A stretch of DNA of 8,175 nucleotides from an uncultured Eubacteriales bacterium (GTDB lineage Bacteria > Bacillota > Clostridia > Oscillospirales > CAG-382), in contig URSI01000043.1 in assembly GCA_900550505.1 (NCBI GenBank), positions 1 to 8,175 of the forward strand, read 5' to 3'. Below, piece by piece: positions 1 through 7,608 of this stretch. Numbering within the stretch: the stretch's first letter is position 1; each line of letters starts with the position of its first letter. The notes under the pieces were generated by a model. The model worked only from the letters and a program-made list of their open reading frames with translations. It did not search any database and had not been told where the DNA came from. Position numbers and translations under genes: made by a program.

Positions 1-1107
1 CCCGCACATCATCATAAGTTGCGGCACTCCGGAATATGTCAAAACATATCCTCCGACTATTCCGGCAAGAAACCGGGGCAGCCCATAGGTAAGAGCGTAC
101 ATAACATTTTGTCCCGAGGCACGCAATTCCTGCGGAACGTGGTCGTTGATATGCCGCGCTGCTATATATATCAGAACTGTGGGCGCGAATCCTGTCAGAA
201 GCGCCGTGGTCAGGAGCGGCACTGCCGTGCCGGAAAATACGAGTGCAAAGCAGCGCAGGGAAGAGAGCGTCAGTGCACCGGCAAATAAAACACGCGCGCT
301 GAATCGTCTGAAAAGTCGATCAATGCACAGAAAAAACGGTATCTCGCCTAAAATGGTTACAAACACATTCATTCCCCAGAGCCATTGCGGAGCACCGCAG
401 TCTTCAACGAGGTAAGTGGGGAAGTTGTTCAGATAGCACATCCATGTAAATTGGCTGACTGCATTGGCCGCAATATAGAGCATGAGCCTTCGATCGGCAA
501 ATATGGGGCGCAGCGAATATTTTTCCGACTTTTTTGCGTGCCCTTTCACACGTGGTGCACGCAGCGCCGTGACGACACATATCAGTGCAAGAGCGGCATA
601 AGCGGTAAAAAGCGTTTGTTCATTTTTTGAATACAGCCATGACATCAAAAACGCTATTACACCGAAAGCCAGTGTTCCCGTGACACGCATAACGCCGAAG
701 CTCATATGATGTTCGGTCGAGTATTCGAGCGATACGGTGTCGACGAGCGAGGCATAAGGAGAGGAAAAGAAAGTTACCGCAGTTATGACCAAGAGCATGA
801 AATATAATGAGTTGCTCAGCGGCATAAAGCAAAAGCTTGAGGCAGTCAGTACAACGGCGCAAGCCAGGACCGAATTTTTGTTTTTGGAGCGGTCCGCAAG
901 CCAGCCCCAAAACAGCGGCGCTACTGCGGCGACGAGCGGACCTACCGAGAGCAGCAACCCCGTATCCGCCGGTGTATGACGCTCGGACACATATTGACCT
1001 ATGTATCCGTAATACATCCCGTTCAATCCGTAAACCGCAAAATTGAGGATTATGAATGAAAGATATGCCCGGCGTACCGGATATGGTTTTATTGTGCTGC
1101 CGTCCAC
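1..1107 (-). CDS. MFS transporter, MFS_1_like/HcaT-type, 3' end cut by window edge
   Basis: This is a cytoplasmic-membrane secondary transporter of the major facilitator superfamily; its substrate is unknown. The window holds 369 codons without a stop, and the missing C-terminus is probably only a few tens of residues given a family length near 400. Many hydrophobic segments are visible, starting at about residues 15-40, 50-71 and 79-97. The motif-A loop GWLADRSKNKN lies at about 68-78. The stretch at about 116-150 (SLVDTVSLEY, then FGVMRVTGTLAFG) matches the pattern of the MFS_1_like/LacY/HcaT (3-phenylpropionate permease) branch after transmembrane segment 4. The start is GTG, not ATG: a GGAAAGAG ribosome binding site lies 8 bases upstream and hydrophobic sequence begins soon after the start. 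The gene starts 3 bases after the mtaB stop, so it is probably cotranscribed and translationally coupled. Ile codons are often ATA, as in alaS. The superfamily call is firm; sugar, nucleoside or aromatic-acid transport would be a guess. Confidence 0.85.
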   Translation of the reverse strand, partial: MDGSTIKPYPVRRAYLSFIILNFAVYGLNGMYYGYIGQYVSERHTPADTGLLLSVGPLVAAVAPLFWGWLADRSKNKNSVLACAVVLTASSFCFMPLSNSLYFMLLVITAVTFFSSPYASLVDTVSLEYSTEHHMSFGVMRVTGTLAFGVIAFLMSWLYSKNEQTLFTAYAALALICVVTALRAPRVKGHAKKSEKYSLRPIFADRRLMLYIAANAVSQFTWMCYLNNFPTYLVEDCGAPQWLWGMNVFVTILGEIPFFLCIDRLFRRFSARVLFAGALTLSSLRCFALVFSGTAVPLLTTALLTGFAPTVLIYIAARHINDHVPQELRASGQNVMYALTYGLPRFLAGIVGGYVLTYSGVPQLMMMCG

Positions 1108-1110
1108 TGT

Positions 1111-2352
1111 TCACACTCTTTCCGCGAGCAAAAGTCCGTCGTCTGCCGCATTTATCCTGACCCGTACGAGCTCGGAGACCTCGGCGCATCCGGGCACTTC
1201 CGTCTCCACACCGGCGCGTGTCATTCCTCGTGAATGCCCTTCCCGGCACGATTCCACAAGCAGCTCATCAAAAGTACCGCAAAGTGAATCGAGTATCCTG
1301 TCCCGCAGCACCTTGCAGCGTGATATCAGGCGGTTGTTTCTCTGTTTTTTTTCAGCTTGCGAAAGAGTTTCGCGCATTAACGCGGCCTCCGTGCCGCGCC
1401 GCGGTGAAAACGGGAAAGCGTGCACGTGTACAAAAGGGAAGCGTTCCAGAAATGTCATCGTTTCATCGAGCTCACCGTCCGTCTCTCCCGGAAAAGAAGT
1501 GATTACGTCTGCGGAAAGCAAAAGACGCGGGAGCCGCACCAGTGTTTCCCCGATTCGTTCCGAAGCCTGCTCTGCAGTGTACCCGCGTTTCATGAGTGAA
1601 AGTATACGAGTGCTGCCTGATTGAAGAGAGATATGCAGCCGCGGCATGAATTTTTCGCTCTGGGAAAAGGCATCGAGAAGGTCGTTTTTCAGTGCTCTCG
1701 GATCCAGTGACCCCAGCCGTATCCTTTCTATCCCATTTACTTCCGATATCCGGCGTATGAGCTGGGGCAGTTCTTTGTTAGCCGATATTTCGATGCCGGT
1801 CAGCACGACTTCCTTTATTCCGGTCCGCGCTATCCTTTGTACCTCATCCAGTATGTCGCCGGAGTCACGGCATCGCGACGGTCCGCGCAGCAACGGTATG
1901 ATACAGTACGAGCAGTGGTTAGGACAGCCGTCCTGTATCTTTATCCACGCTCGGGAACGTGTATTGTCCGGAAAAAATCCGATCTTGAGCGGTTCATATC
2001 CTTCCGGTGCCGGCTTTATCTCTGCTCCCGCAGCAATGTCGGCGATCCCGCTTTTTCTCCTTGCGCTTCCTATACATACTACGTTCGGCGGCAGCTTGTC
2101 AGGTGTGACCGGACAGCATCCGGCTACGATCACTTTAGCCCCGGTATCGGCGGCACGCCTTACCGCCTGACGGCTTTTTCGCTCGCTTTCCGCAGTGACG
2201 GCACAGGTGTTTACCACAATTACAGAGGCATCCGCGGCATCATCCGCGCGCAGATATCCGCGAGAAAGAAATTCCTCAGCCATCGCGCGTGATTCGTACT
2301 GGTTTACGCGGCAGCCGAGAGTTTCGATATAAAAACGCGGTTTTTCATTCAT
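1111..2352 (-). CDS. mtaB: tRNA (N6-L-threonylcarbamoyladenosine(37)-C2)-methylthiotransferase MtaB
   Basis: This 413-residue cytoplasmic radical SAM enzyme converts t6A37 to ms2t6A37 in tRNAs reading ANN codons, using two [4Fe-4S] clusters. The N-terminal UPF0004 domain has cysteines C14 (TLGCRVNQYES), C50 (VVNTCAVT) and C79 (VAGCCPVT) as likely ligands of the auxiliary cluster. The radical SAM triad is C143, C147 and C150 in DGCPNHCSYCIIP, in the CxxxCxxC spacing. The last 60 or so residues (about 350-413) fit a TRAM RNA-binding domain. Length and motifs favour the MtaB branch over MiaB and RimO. The ATG start has GAGGAAG about 10 bases upstream and overlaps the stop of the Toprim gene by 8 bases. 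An oddity is the Cys-Cys-Pro at 79-81, where relatives usually have a single Cys followed later by Gln. Confidence 0.93.
   Translation of the reverse strand: MNEKPRFYIETLGCRVNQYESRAMAEEFLSRGYLRADDAADASVIVVNTCAVTAESERKSRQAVRRAADTGAKVIVAGCCPVTPDKLPPNVVCIGSARRKSGIADIAAGAEIKPAPEGYEPLKIGFFPDNTRSRAWIKIQDGCPNHCSYCIIPLLRGPSRCRDSGDILDEVQRIARTGIKEVVLTGIEISANKELPQLIRRISEVNGIERIRLGSLDPRALKNDLLDAFSQSEKFMPRLHISLQSGSTRILSLMKRGYTAEQASERIGETLVRLPRLLLSADVITSFPGETDGELDETMTFLERFPFVHVHAFPFSPRRGTEAALMRETLSQAEKKQRNNRLISRCKVLRDRILDSLCGTFDELLVESCREGHSRGMTRAGVETEVPGCAEVSELVRVRINAADDGLLLAERV
1116..1123 (-). promoter_or_regulatory. Ribosome binding site for the GTG-started MFS gene
   Basis: The minus strand reads GGAAAGAG here, inside the last codons of mtaB, 8 bases before a GTG at 1107-1105. 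It supports the GTG as the start; the first ATG in this frame lies about 30 codons further in, inside the first membrane segment. Confidence 0.55.
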
Positions 2353-3025
2353 CTTTGTCGTTCTTCCTCGCAGGCATATATTGATATTCGTTACTGTTCG
2401 TGTCCCGCAAAGTCTCAGACAGCGCGTACAGAGCGCGGCGTCCGACCCTGAGGTTTACATAATCTATCAGGGCGTTTGCAGTCAGCAGTTCGGGAAGCCC
2501 GAGCGAAGCGCAAACTGCGGCACGGCGTACGGTCGAATTGCCGGTGCCGGAGAGCCCCATTGCATAAAGATCAGCCTTTGTGACCGTATCGTCCCGTGAT
2601 ATACGATTCAGCGGAGCGCATCCATCCTCATCATTTAAGGCGTAAGGCTCAAGAAGCTCGCGCAGGGTGCGATTGCTTATCCCTTCAACTCCCAGCAGAC
2701 CTTCCCTGGAGGGGACACTTTTACGCCTTTCTTTGCCGGTGATACGCGGTATGTATACGTTTATCAGGACGGCGCACTCGGGAAGCAGTCCCTTCAGTCG
2801 TGAGCGAAGAAAAAAACCGGCGCGGTCGCTGTCGGTAAGTATCACGGCGCCGTCTCGGCACATCGCGCGAATGTATGAAAGTTTGGCCTGGTTATTGAAT
2901 ACGGAAAACCCGTCTGTCGTGATCACCGGAGTGCTGACGATGGATTTAAGCTTGAGCTTGTCGTATTTCCCCTCGGTGACGAGCGGGTACGGCAACACAA
3001 GTTTCGTGTTTTCACTCTCCGTCAT
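2345..3025 (-). CDS. RNase M5-like protein (Toprim + DUF4093)
   Basis: This 226-residue protein has a Toprim fold followed by the C-terminal domain of the ribonuclease M5 family. The Toprim glutamate is E18 in VTEGKYDKLKL, and the acidic pair is D65/D67 in LTDSDRAG; these would bind catalytic Mg2+. A conserved-looking linker at about 97-115 (GKERRKSVPSREG, then LGVEG) leads to a DUF4093-like C-terminus at about 148-200 (DLYAMGLSG onward). RNase M5 trims 5S rRNA precursor in Firmicutes. Clostridia often carry a second protein of this kind, and the DSD motif (DPD in Bacillus RnmV) suits that paralog, so the substrate is uncertain. I chose ATG 3025 because GAGGG lies 9 bases upstream; an in-frame TTG at 3046 lacks this. 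The gene overlaps holA by 14 bases and mtaB by 8 bases, which suggests coupled translation. Confidence 0.8.
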   Translation of the reverse strand: MTESENTKLVLPYPLVTEGKYDKLKLKSIVSTPVITTDGFSVFNNQAKLSYIRAMCRDGAVILTDSDRAGFFLRSRLKGLLPECAVLINVYIPRITGKERRKSVPSREGLLGVEGISNRTLRELLEPYALNDEDGCAPLNRISRDDTVTKADLYAMGLSGTGNSTVRRAAVCASLGLPELLTANALIDYVNLRVGRRALYALSETLRDTNSNEYQYMPARKNDKDE

Positions 3026-4049
3026 ACGCCGCTGCCCTCGCCGCAAAAACTTTGAGCACCAGCACCTTGTCTTCGGAGCTGGATTTCATTTTGGAGTCCG
3101 CATATTGAAGTTCACGCAACATAAATGAAAGCCGCCGCCGGCTGAGTCCCGAGAGCTCTCCGGCACAGCGTCGCACCGCCCATTCCGCCATTTTTTCGTT
3201 AGCGGCGATCCGTGAATAAGGAGTTTTGCTGTCCAGCGCCGCACGTACTGCAGAAAGCTCCGCATAGCGCTTTGTAAGCGTCGCGAGTATCTGCGGAGGC
3301 TGTATTCCTGAGGCAAGCAACGAATCGAGCGCCTTGTCAGCGCCTTCAAAATCGCGCGCCAGGATCATGCGGGAATAGTCATACACGGCAAAGCTGTCGT
3401 TTGCGCAGCATATTTTCCGGACATCCTCTTCGCTGACCTGATCGAGCACCGCGCAGAGTTTTTGCACCTCAGAGTTCAAAACATACATATCCGTGCCGCA
3501 CATATCGATCATCAGTCTGACAGCATCGCCCGTGACCTTAACGTTGCGTGCGGAAAAATGACGCAGGAGCCATGTTACAAGCTCCGCAGGCTTTGCCCGG
3601 TCGAACCTGACGCAGCCGCCGCTTTGCTCAAAAGCACTGAAAAGTGCGCTGAGATATTGTTTTGTCCGTTTGCCTTCGGGAAGTGAAGGGTCGCATTCGT
3701 CGGCTCTGCATATAACCAGCAAAGTGCACTGCTCATGTATGCCCGATACTATCGATGTAAGTGTTCCGGCGTCCGTTTCGTTCAGCCCCGCGGGCAGAAG
3801 CGAGCGCAGCTCCACGAGACGCCTTTCAGCCATGAAGGGAAGAGCATCACACGCTTCGGCGACCTCCGGCAGCGTTGCGGAGGTCATATCGAACACCACA
3901 TGATTCATTTCCGCAAACGCAGAATCATCTACCGGCCGGCAGATCTGAGACCGGTAGTGATCTTTTGTATACTCTTCTTCACCGAAGAAGAAATATGCGC
4001 CGCTCGTATTGCCGCCGGCAATACGTTCCTTTAGCTGAGACAGAGTCAT
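3012..4049 (-). CDS. holA: DNA polymerase III subunit delta
   Basis: This is the delta subunit of the clamp loader, the AAA+-like protein that opens the beta sliding clamp during replication. The 345 residues match the usual length of about 330-350. The N-terminus carries the family signature: an alpha helix, then YFFFGEEEYTKD at about 19-30, corresponding to the YLLYGEExY motif of other delta proteins. The middle region holds an AAA+-like fold that, as in the family, lacks a clear Walker A. The C-terminal collar region (about 215-345) includes a stretch like IQPPQILATLTKRYAEL at about 249-265 and a terminal helical part with SFMLRELQYADSKMKSS. The ATG overlaps the stop of the phosphoribosyltransferase gene in an ATGA, with no Shine-Dalgarno at standard distance (GGAG lies over 20 bases upstream), so translation probably depends on coupling. 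The 3' end overlaps the Toprim gene by 14 bases. Confidence 0.9.
   Translation of the reverse strand: MTLSQLKERIAGGNTSGAYFFFGEEEYTKDHYRSQICRPVDDSAFAEMNHVVFDMTSATLPEVAEACDALPFMAERRLVELRSLLPAGLNETDAGTLTSIVSGIHEQCTLLVICRADECDPSLPEGKRTKQYLSALFSAFEQSGGCVRFDRAKPAELVTWLLRHFSARNVKVTGDAVRLMIDMCGTDMYVLNSEVQKLCAVLDQVSEEDVRKICCANDSFAVYDYSRMILARDFEGADKALDSLLASGIQPPQILATLTKRYAELSAVRAALDSKTPYSRIAANEKMAEWAVRRCAGELSGLSRRRLSFMLRELQYADSKMKSSSEDKVLVLKVFAARAAAYDGE
3035..3039 (-). promoter_or_regulatory. Ribosome binding site deciding the Toprim gene start
   Basis: GAGGG on the minus strand lies 9 bases before ATG 3025, within the last codons of holA. It would lie inside the coding sequence if translation began at the upstream TTG (3046), so it favours the shorter protein of 226 residues. 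Confidence 0.5.
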
Positions 4050-4612
4050 TTTTCAGGGAAAAAGAGCGGAAGCTCCTCAAGATAAATAATATCGTCCCTG
4101 TACTTTGCATCACCCTCGGCAAGTATCGCCATCCTTCCGGCGACGATCCCGCCCGATTCCTTTACGAGCTTTTCAACTGCGAAGAGGCTTTCGCCCGTGC
4201 TGATCACATCGTCGACTATGACGACACGCTTCCCGCGCATGCTCTCGGTGTCGTCTTTATCTATGAACAGCGTTTGCGTACGTGCGGTCGTTATGGAACG
4301 TACTTCGACGGAATGCGGCTCCTTCATATAGAGCTTTGCACCTTTGCGTGCTATGAGATAGTGGTTTTCGCCAAGCTGCCGCGCCATCTCGTAGACCAGC
4401 GGTATACCTTTTGATTCTGCTGTTATAAGTATATCGTGCTCGGGCAATTTTTTTATCAGTTCACGTGCACAGGCGGTCGTGAGCTCAACGTCGCCGAATA
4501 TGACGAACGCGGCGATATACAGGTCGTCGTTTACCTTGCATATAGGCAGCCGGCGCTCAAGTCCGGCGACCCGCAGCGGATAGTGCGTATAAGTGTTGAC
4601 GTCTATTTTCAT
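4046..4612 (-). CDS. Phosphoribosyltransferase, adenine PRTase-like
   Basis: This 188-residue cytoplasmic type I phosphoribosyltransferase probably joins a purine base to PRPP to give the nucleoside monophosphate (purine salvage). The PRPP-binding loop is clear at about 129-142 (RVVIVDDVISTGES), with the adjacent acidic pair D134/D135. Another apt/xpt-like element is ILITAESKGIPLVYEMA at about 61-77, followed by YLIARKGAKLYM at about 85-96, as in apt-like proteins of Clostridia. Base specificity (adenine, xanthine or other) cannot be read from the sequence. The start is well supported: AAAGGAG lies 8 bases before the ATG. That site overlaps the HIT gene stop by one base, and the intergenic gap is 14 bases. 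The end overlaps the holA start in ATGA. Transcriptional regulators of the PurR type share this fold, but no DNA-binding N-terminal domain is visible here. Confidence 0.82.
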   Translation of the reverse strand: MKIDVNTYTHYPLRVAGLERRLPICKVNDDLYIAAFVIFGDVELTTACARELIKKLPEHDILITAESKGIPLVYEMARQLGENHYLIARKGAKLYMKEPHSVEVRSITTARTQTLFIDKDDTESMRGKRVVIVDDVISTGESLFAVEKLVKESGGIVAGRMAILAEGDAKYRDDIIYLEELPLFFPEK

Positions 4613-4626
4613 ATGTCATGCTCCTT

Positions 4627-4965
4627 TTATACAAGGCGTTCGCCCATCTCACGTCCGGAAAGAATGTGAAAATGCAGGTGCATCACCGTCTGTCCGGCAA
4701 GCGGACCGCAGTTATTGATCACACGGTAGCTGTTTATACCGAGCAGACGCGCTATTTCAGGTATCGCCTCGAATACGGCGGATACTGCCTCCGAATTGGA
4801 TGCGTCCACAGAGTTGGCGCAATCGATGTGAACTTTGGGTATCACGAGCACGTGTACCGGTGCCTGCGGGTTTATGTCATGAAAAGCCAACACCTTGTCG
4901 TTTTCATATACTTTTTTTGAAGGTATCTCGCCGGCTGCTATCCGGCAAAAAAGGCAATCGCTCAT
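4627..4965 (-). CDS. HIT family protein (Hint-type nucleoside phosphoramidate hydrolase)
   Basis: This small cytoplasmic protein of the histidine triad superfamily would hydrolyse purine nucleoside phosphoramidates or related adenylates. The 112-residue length is normal for the bacterial Hint/YcfF group. The N-terminus has the CxxC pair C4/C7 (SDCLFCRI), a zinc-like site found in many relatives. The triad is H96-L-H98-F-H100, with the middle histidine H98 expected as nucleophile by analogy with Hint1. HDINPQAPVHVLVIPK at about 29-44 is also typical. The start ATG overlaps the alaS stop in ATGA, and an AAAGGA site lies 8 bases upstream. Its place directly after alaS is notable because Hint proteins are reported to act on aminoacyl-adenylates, the intermediate made by synthetases; a functional link here is inference only. 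Confidence 0.93.
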   Translation of the reverse strand: MSDCLFCRIAAGEIPSKKVYENDKVLAFHDINPQAPVHVLVIPKVHIDCANSVDASNSEAVSAVFEAIPEIARLLGINSYRVINNCGPLAGQTVMHLHFHILSGREMGERLV

Positions 4966-7601
4966 TTCTGCTGTCCTTTCAGTATTTCGGGAATAGCCGC
5001 GAAGGCCTCGCCGAGTTTTGAGGGGTCACCGTTGCCCGATGAAGCGTTATCCGGTCTTCCGCCGCCTCCGCCTCCTACTATACGGCTGAGGCTCTTGAGC
5101 AGTGCTGAAGCATCCGCACCGGCTGCAACGGCATTTTTCCCGCAGACGGCGAGAAATTGCAGCTTTCCGTCGGTGACTGACGAGAATACGCACACCGCAT
5201 CCGAATATTTGTCACGCAGCTTGTCGGCGGAAGCTCTCAGCACCTTCTGAGAAGCGTCGTCAAAAGAAGCGCGTATCAGCCTGAACGGTCCGACCGTTTC
5301 GGCACCGTCGGCAGCGGCGGAAATCGTCACGTCTGCCATCTTTCCTTTTACCGTCTCAAGCTCACGGCGTGTTGCCCGCAGCTCTTCTGCGGTTGCCTGA
5401 GCCTTTGCGGTAAGTTCGTGACGGTTGGTCTTGAGCGTTGCTGCAAGCGTGTCGAGCGTGCTGTCCGCGCAGTAAAGCTCCTCAAGCACATTTGCACCTG
5501 TCACGGCTTCTATACGGCGCACTCCGGCGGCCACCGATGATTCCGAAACGATCTTGAAAAGTCCGGCCATTGCCGTGTTGGTGATATGAGTGCCTCCGCA
5601 CAGCTCCGTTGAATACCCGGGGATCGTCACCACACGCACGGTCTCGCCGTATTTCTCACCGAACAATGCCATGGCGCCCAGCTTCTTTGCTTCTTCAAGC
5701 GGCATGACAGCCGTATCCACGCTTTCGGATGCGAGAATGTGCCTGTTGACGATATCCTCGACGGCACGCAGCTCCTCGCCTGTGAGCGCCGCAAAATGAT
5801 TGAAGTCAAACCGGCAACGCTTGTCGTCCACATAAGAACCCGCCTGTTCGACATGGTTCCCCAGCACCGTGCGCAAAGCCGCCTGAAGCATATGTGCGGC
5901 GGTATGGTTGCGCCGTATCGCGGCGCGTCTTTCGGAGTTTATCACAGCCTCGCAACTCTCACCGAGAGAGACGGTGCCCTTTTCTATGTGTCCGTAATGA
6001 AGGAAAACGCCGTCCTTTGTTTTCTTGGTGTCTTCTACGGCAAATACGCCGTTTGGAGTGGTTATGACGCCGGTATCCCCCACCTGTCCGCCGCTCTCCG
6101 CATAAAACGGAGTAGTATCGAGCGCGACAGCGCACTTGCCGCCGGAGACCGATCCTACCGGTTCGCCGTCCGCAAGTATCAGGAGCACTTTGCCTTCGCC
6201 TTTTTCTCTTGTGTAGCCCGTAAATTCAGTAGCCGGAGGCATATCGATATCCGTGCCTGCCGCGTTCCAGCTGAAATCGCCCTGCAATGCCCTTGCGGCG
6301 CGCGCGTTTTCCTTCTGCTGCTTCATGAGCGCTTCAAATCCCGCTTCATCGACAGAAAGCCCGCTCTCTGCGGCTATCTCACGCGTAAGGTCGATCGGGA
6401 ATCCGTATGTGTCATACAGCTTGAAAACGCGGTCGCCTTCAAGGACACTGCCGCCGCTGTCCTTGGTTTCGGATATCATCTGATTGAGGATATTGAGCCC
6501 GGAATCAAGTGTTTGTCTGAAGCGTTCTTCCTCTATGCGGATCGTCTTGCTGATATAGTCGCGCTTCTCGGCAAGCTCCGGATATGCATCTTTGCTTTCC
6601 TTTATCACGCAGTCGCAAAGCTCGTGGAGAAACAGATCGTTTATCCCTATGAGACGGCAGTGACGTGCGGCGCGGCGGATGAGTCTGCGCAGAACATATC
6701 CGCGGCCTTCGTTTGAAGGTATTACGCCGTCGCTTATGAGAAACGTTGCGCTTCTTATATGGTCGGTTATGGCACGGAGCGAAACGTCCGAGTCGGCTGA
6801 AACGCCGTACTCTATCCCTGCCTTTTCGCACACTGCCCTGCAGACGTTCCTTATGGTATCCACCTCAAAGAGGTTGTCCACGTCCTGCATAACGACGGCG
6901 AGCCGCTCGAGTCCCATGCCGGTGTCGATGTTCGGATGCTCAAGGCGTGTATAGTTACCGTTGCCGTCGCCGTCAAACTGTGTGAACACGATGTTCCATA
7001 TTTCTATGAATCTGTCGCAGTCGCAGCCCACCTTACAATCCGGCTTGCCGCATCCGTATTTCTCACCGCGGTCAAAGTATATCTCGGAGCATGGACCGCA
7101 CGGTCCGGTGCCTATCTCCCAGAAATTGTCCTCCTTGCCGAAACGGCTGATCTTTTCATCCGGCACTCCTATGGAACGCCATATTTCGGCCGCCTCGTCG
7201 TCCTGTTCGTATACGGACACATACAGCAGTTCTTCCGGTATTTCAAGCACCTTGGTCAGAAACTCCCACGCCCACGGTATTGCTTCACGCTTGAAATAGT
7301 CGCCGAAAGAGAAGTTGCCCAGCATTTCGAAAAATGTCCCGTGCCGCGCGGTCTTGCCGACTCGCTCAATGTCGGGCGTACGCACACATTTCTGACAGGT
7401 GGTCACGCGCTTGCGGGGCGGCGTAAGCTCACCGGTGAAGTATTTTTTCATCGGCGCCATGCCGGAGTTGATGAGCAGCAGGCTTGCATCGTCCTGCGGG
7501 ATGAGCGAAAAGCTCGGCAGACGCAGGTGTTCCTTCGTCTCGAAAAAGCGCAGGAACATCTCGCGCAGTTCGTTTACCCCAAAGGGCTTGGGATCTTTCA
7601 T
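4962..7601 (-). CDS. alaS: Alanine--tRNA ligase
   Basis: This 879-residue class II synthetase charges tRNA-Ala with alanine in the cytoplasm; the length is normal. Aminoacylation domain: TTCQKCVRTPDIE (about 67-79), motif 2 in ARHGTFFEMLGNFSFGDYFK (about 85-104), and motif 3 region PSNEGRGYVLRRLIRRAA (about 295-312). A cysteine-rich insert, CGKPDCKVGCDCD (about 184-196), is typical of Firmicutes AlaRS. The editing domain, which removes Ser and Gly from tRNA-Ala, has its zinc-site residues H566 and H570 (HTAAH) plus C668 and H672 (CGGTH). A helical linker follows at about 705-755, then the C-Ala/DHHA1 domain with a Gly-rich run at about 843-848. The start is decided by GGAGGT 7 bases upstream. 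It is the first gene of the cluster and overlaps the HIT gene by 4 bases. Only 38 bases separate it from the upstream lipoprotein gene, and no T-box is visible there. Confidence 0.97.
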   Translation of the reverse strand: MKDPKPFGVNELREMFLRFFETKEHLRLPSFSLIPQDDASLLLINSGMAPMKKYFTGELTPPRKRVTTCQKCVRTPDIERVGKTARHGTFFEMLGNFSFGDYFKREAIPWAWEFLTKVLEIPEELLYVSVYEQDDEAAEIWRSIGVPDEKISRFGKEDNFWEIGTGPCGPCSEIYFDRGEKYGCGKPDCKVGCDCDRFIEIWNIVFTQFDGDGNGNYTRLEHPNIDTGMGLERLAVVMQDVDNLFEVDTIRNVCRAVCEKAGIEYGVSADSDVSLRAITDHIRSATFLISDGVIPSNEGRGYVLRRLIRRAARHCRLIGINDLFLHELCDCVIKESKDAYPELAEKRDYISKTIRIEEERFRQTLDSGLNILNQMISETKDSGGSVLEGDRVFKLYDTYGFPIDLTREIAAESGLSVDEAGFEALMKQQKENARAARALQGDFSWNAAGTDIDMPPATEFTGYTREKGEGKVLLILADGEPVGSVSGGKCAVALDTTPFYAESGGQVGDTGVITTPNGVFAVEDTKKTKDGVFLHYGHIEKGTVSLGESCEAVINSERRAAIRRNHTAAHMLQAALRTVLGNHVEQAGSYVDDKRCRFDFNHFAALTGEELRAVEDIVNRHILASESVDTAVMPLEEAKKLGAMALFGEKYGETVRVVTIPGYSTELCGGTHITNTAMAGLFKIVSESSVAAGVRRIEAVTGANVLEELYCADSTLDTLAATLKTNRHELTAKAQATAEELRATRRELETVKGKMADVTISAAADGAETVGPFRLIRASFDDASQKVLRASADKLRDKYSDAVCVFSSVTDGKLQFLAVCGKNAVAAGADASALLKSLSRIVGGGGGGRPDNASSGNGDPSKLGEAFAAIPEILKGQQK

Positions 7602-7608
7602 GGAAAAT

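Noticed and set aside
620..1249. Minus-strand open frame of 209 codons across the mtaB-MFS junction
   Set aside because: It is out of frame with both genes. The MFS frame (GTG 1107) gives a coherent membrane protein with family motifs; this frame is Arg/Cys rich and has none.
4064..4085. Hairpin plus T-run at the end of the PRTase gene as a terminator
   Set aside because: The stem has only four Watson-Crick pairs plus G-T wobbles, lies inside coding sequence, and the downstream gene overlaps by ATGA, so termination there is unlikely.
5052..5074. Glycine run (six Gly codons) near the AlaRS C-terminus as a repeat or expansion
   Set aside because: A Gly-rich GGGxGGGRPD segment is a normal conserved part of the AlaRS C-Ala domain.
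5739..6716. Long plus-strand open frame of 325 codons inside alaS
   Set aside because: It lies wholly antisense to the well-conserved alaS, has no recognisable domain, and is the sort of long mirror frame that such codon use produces.
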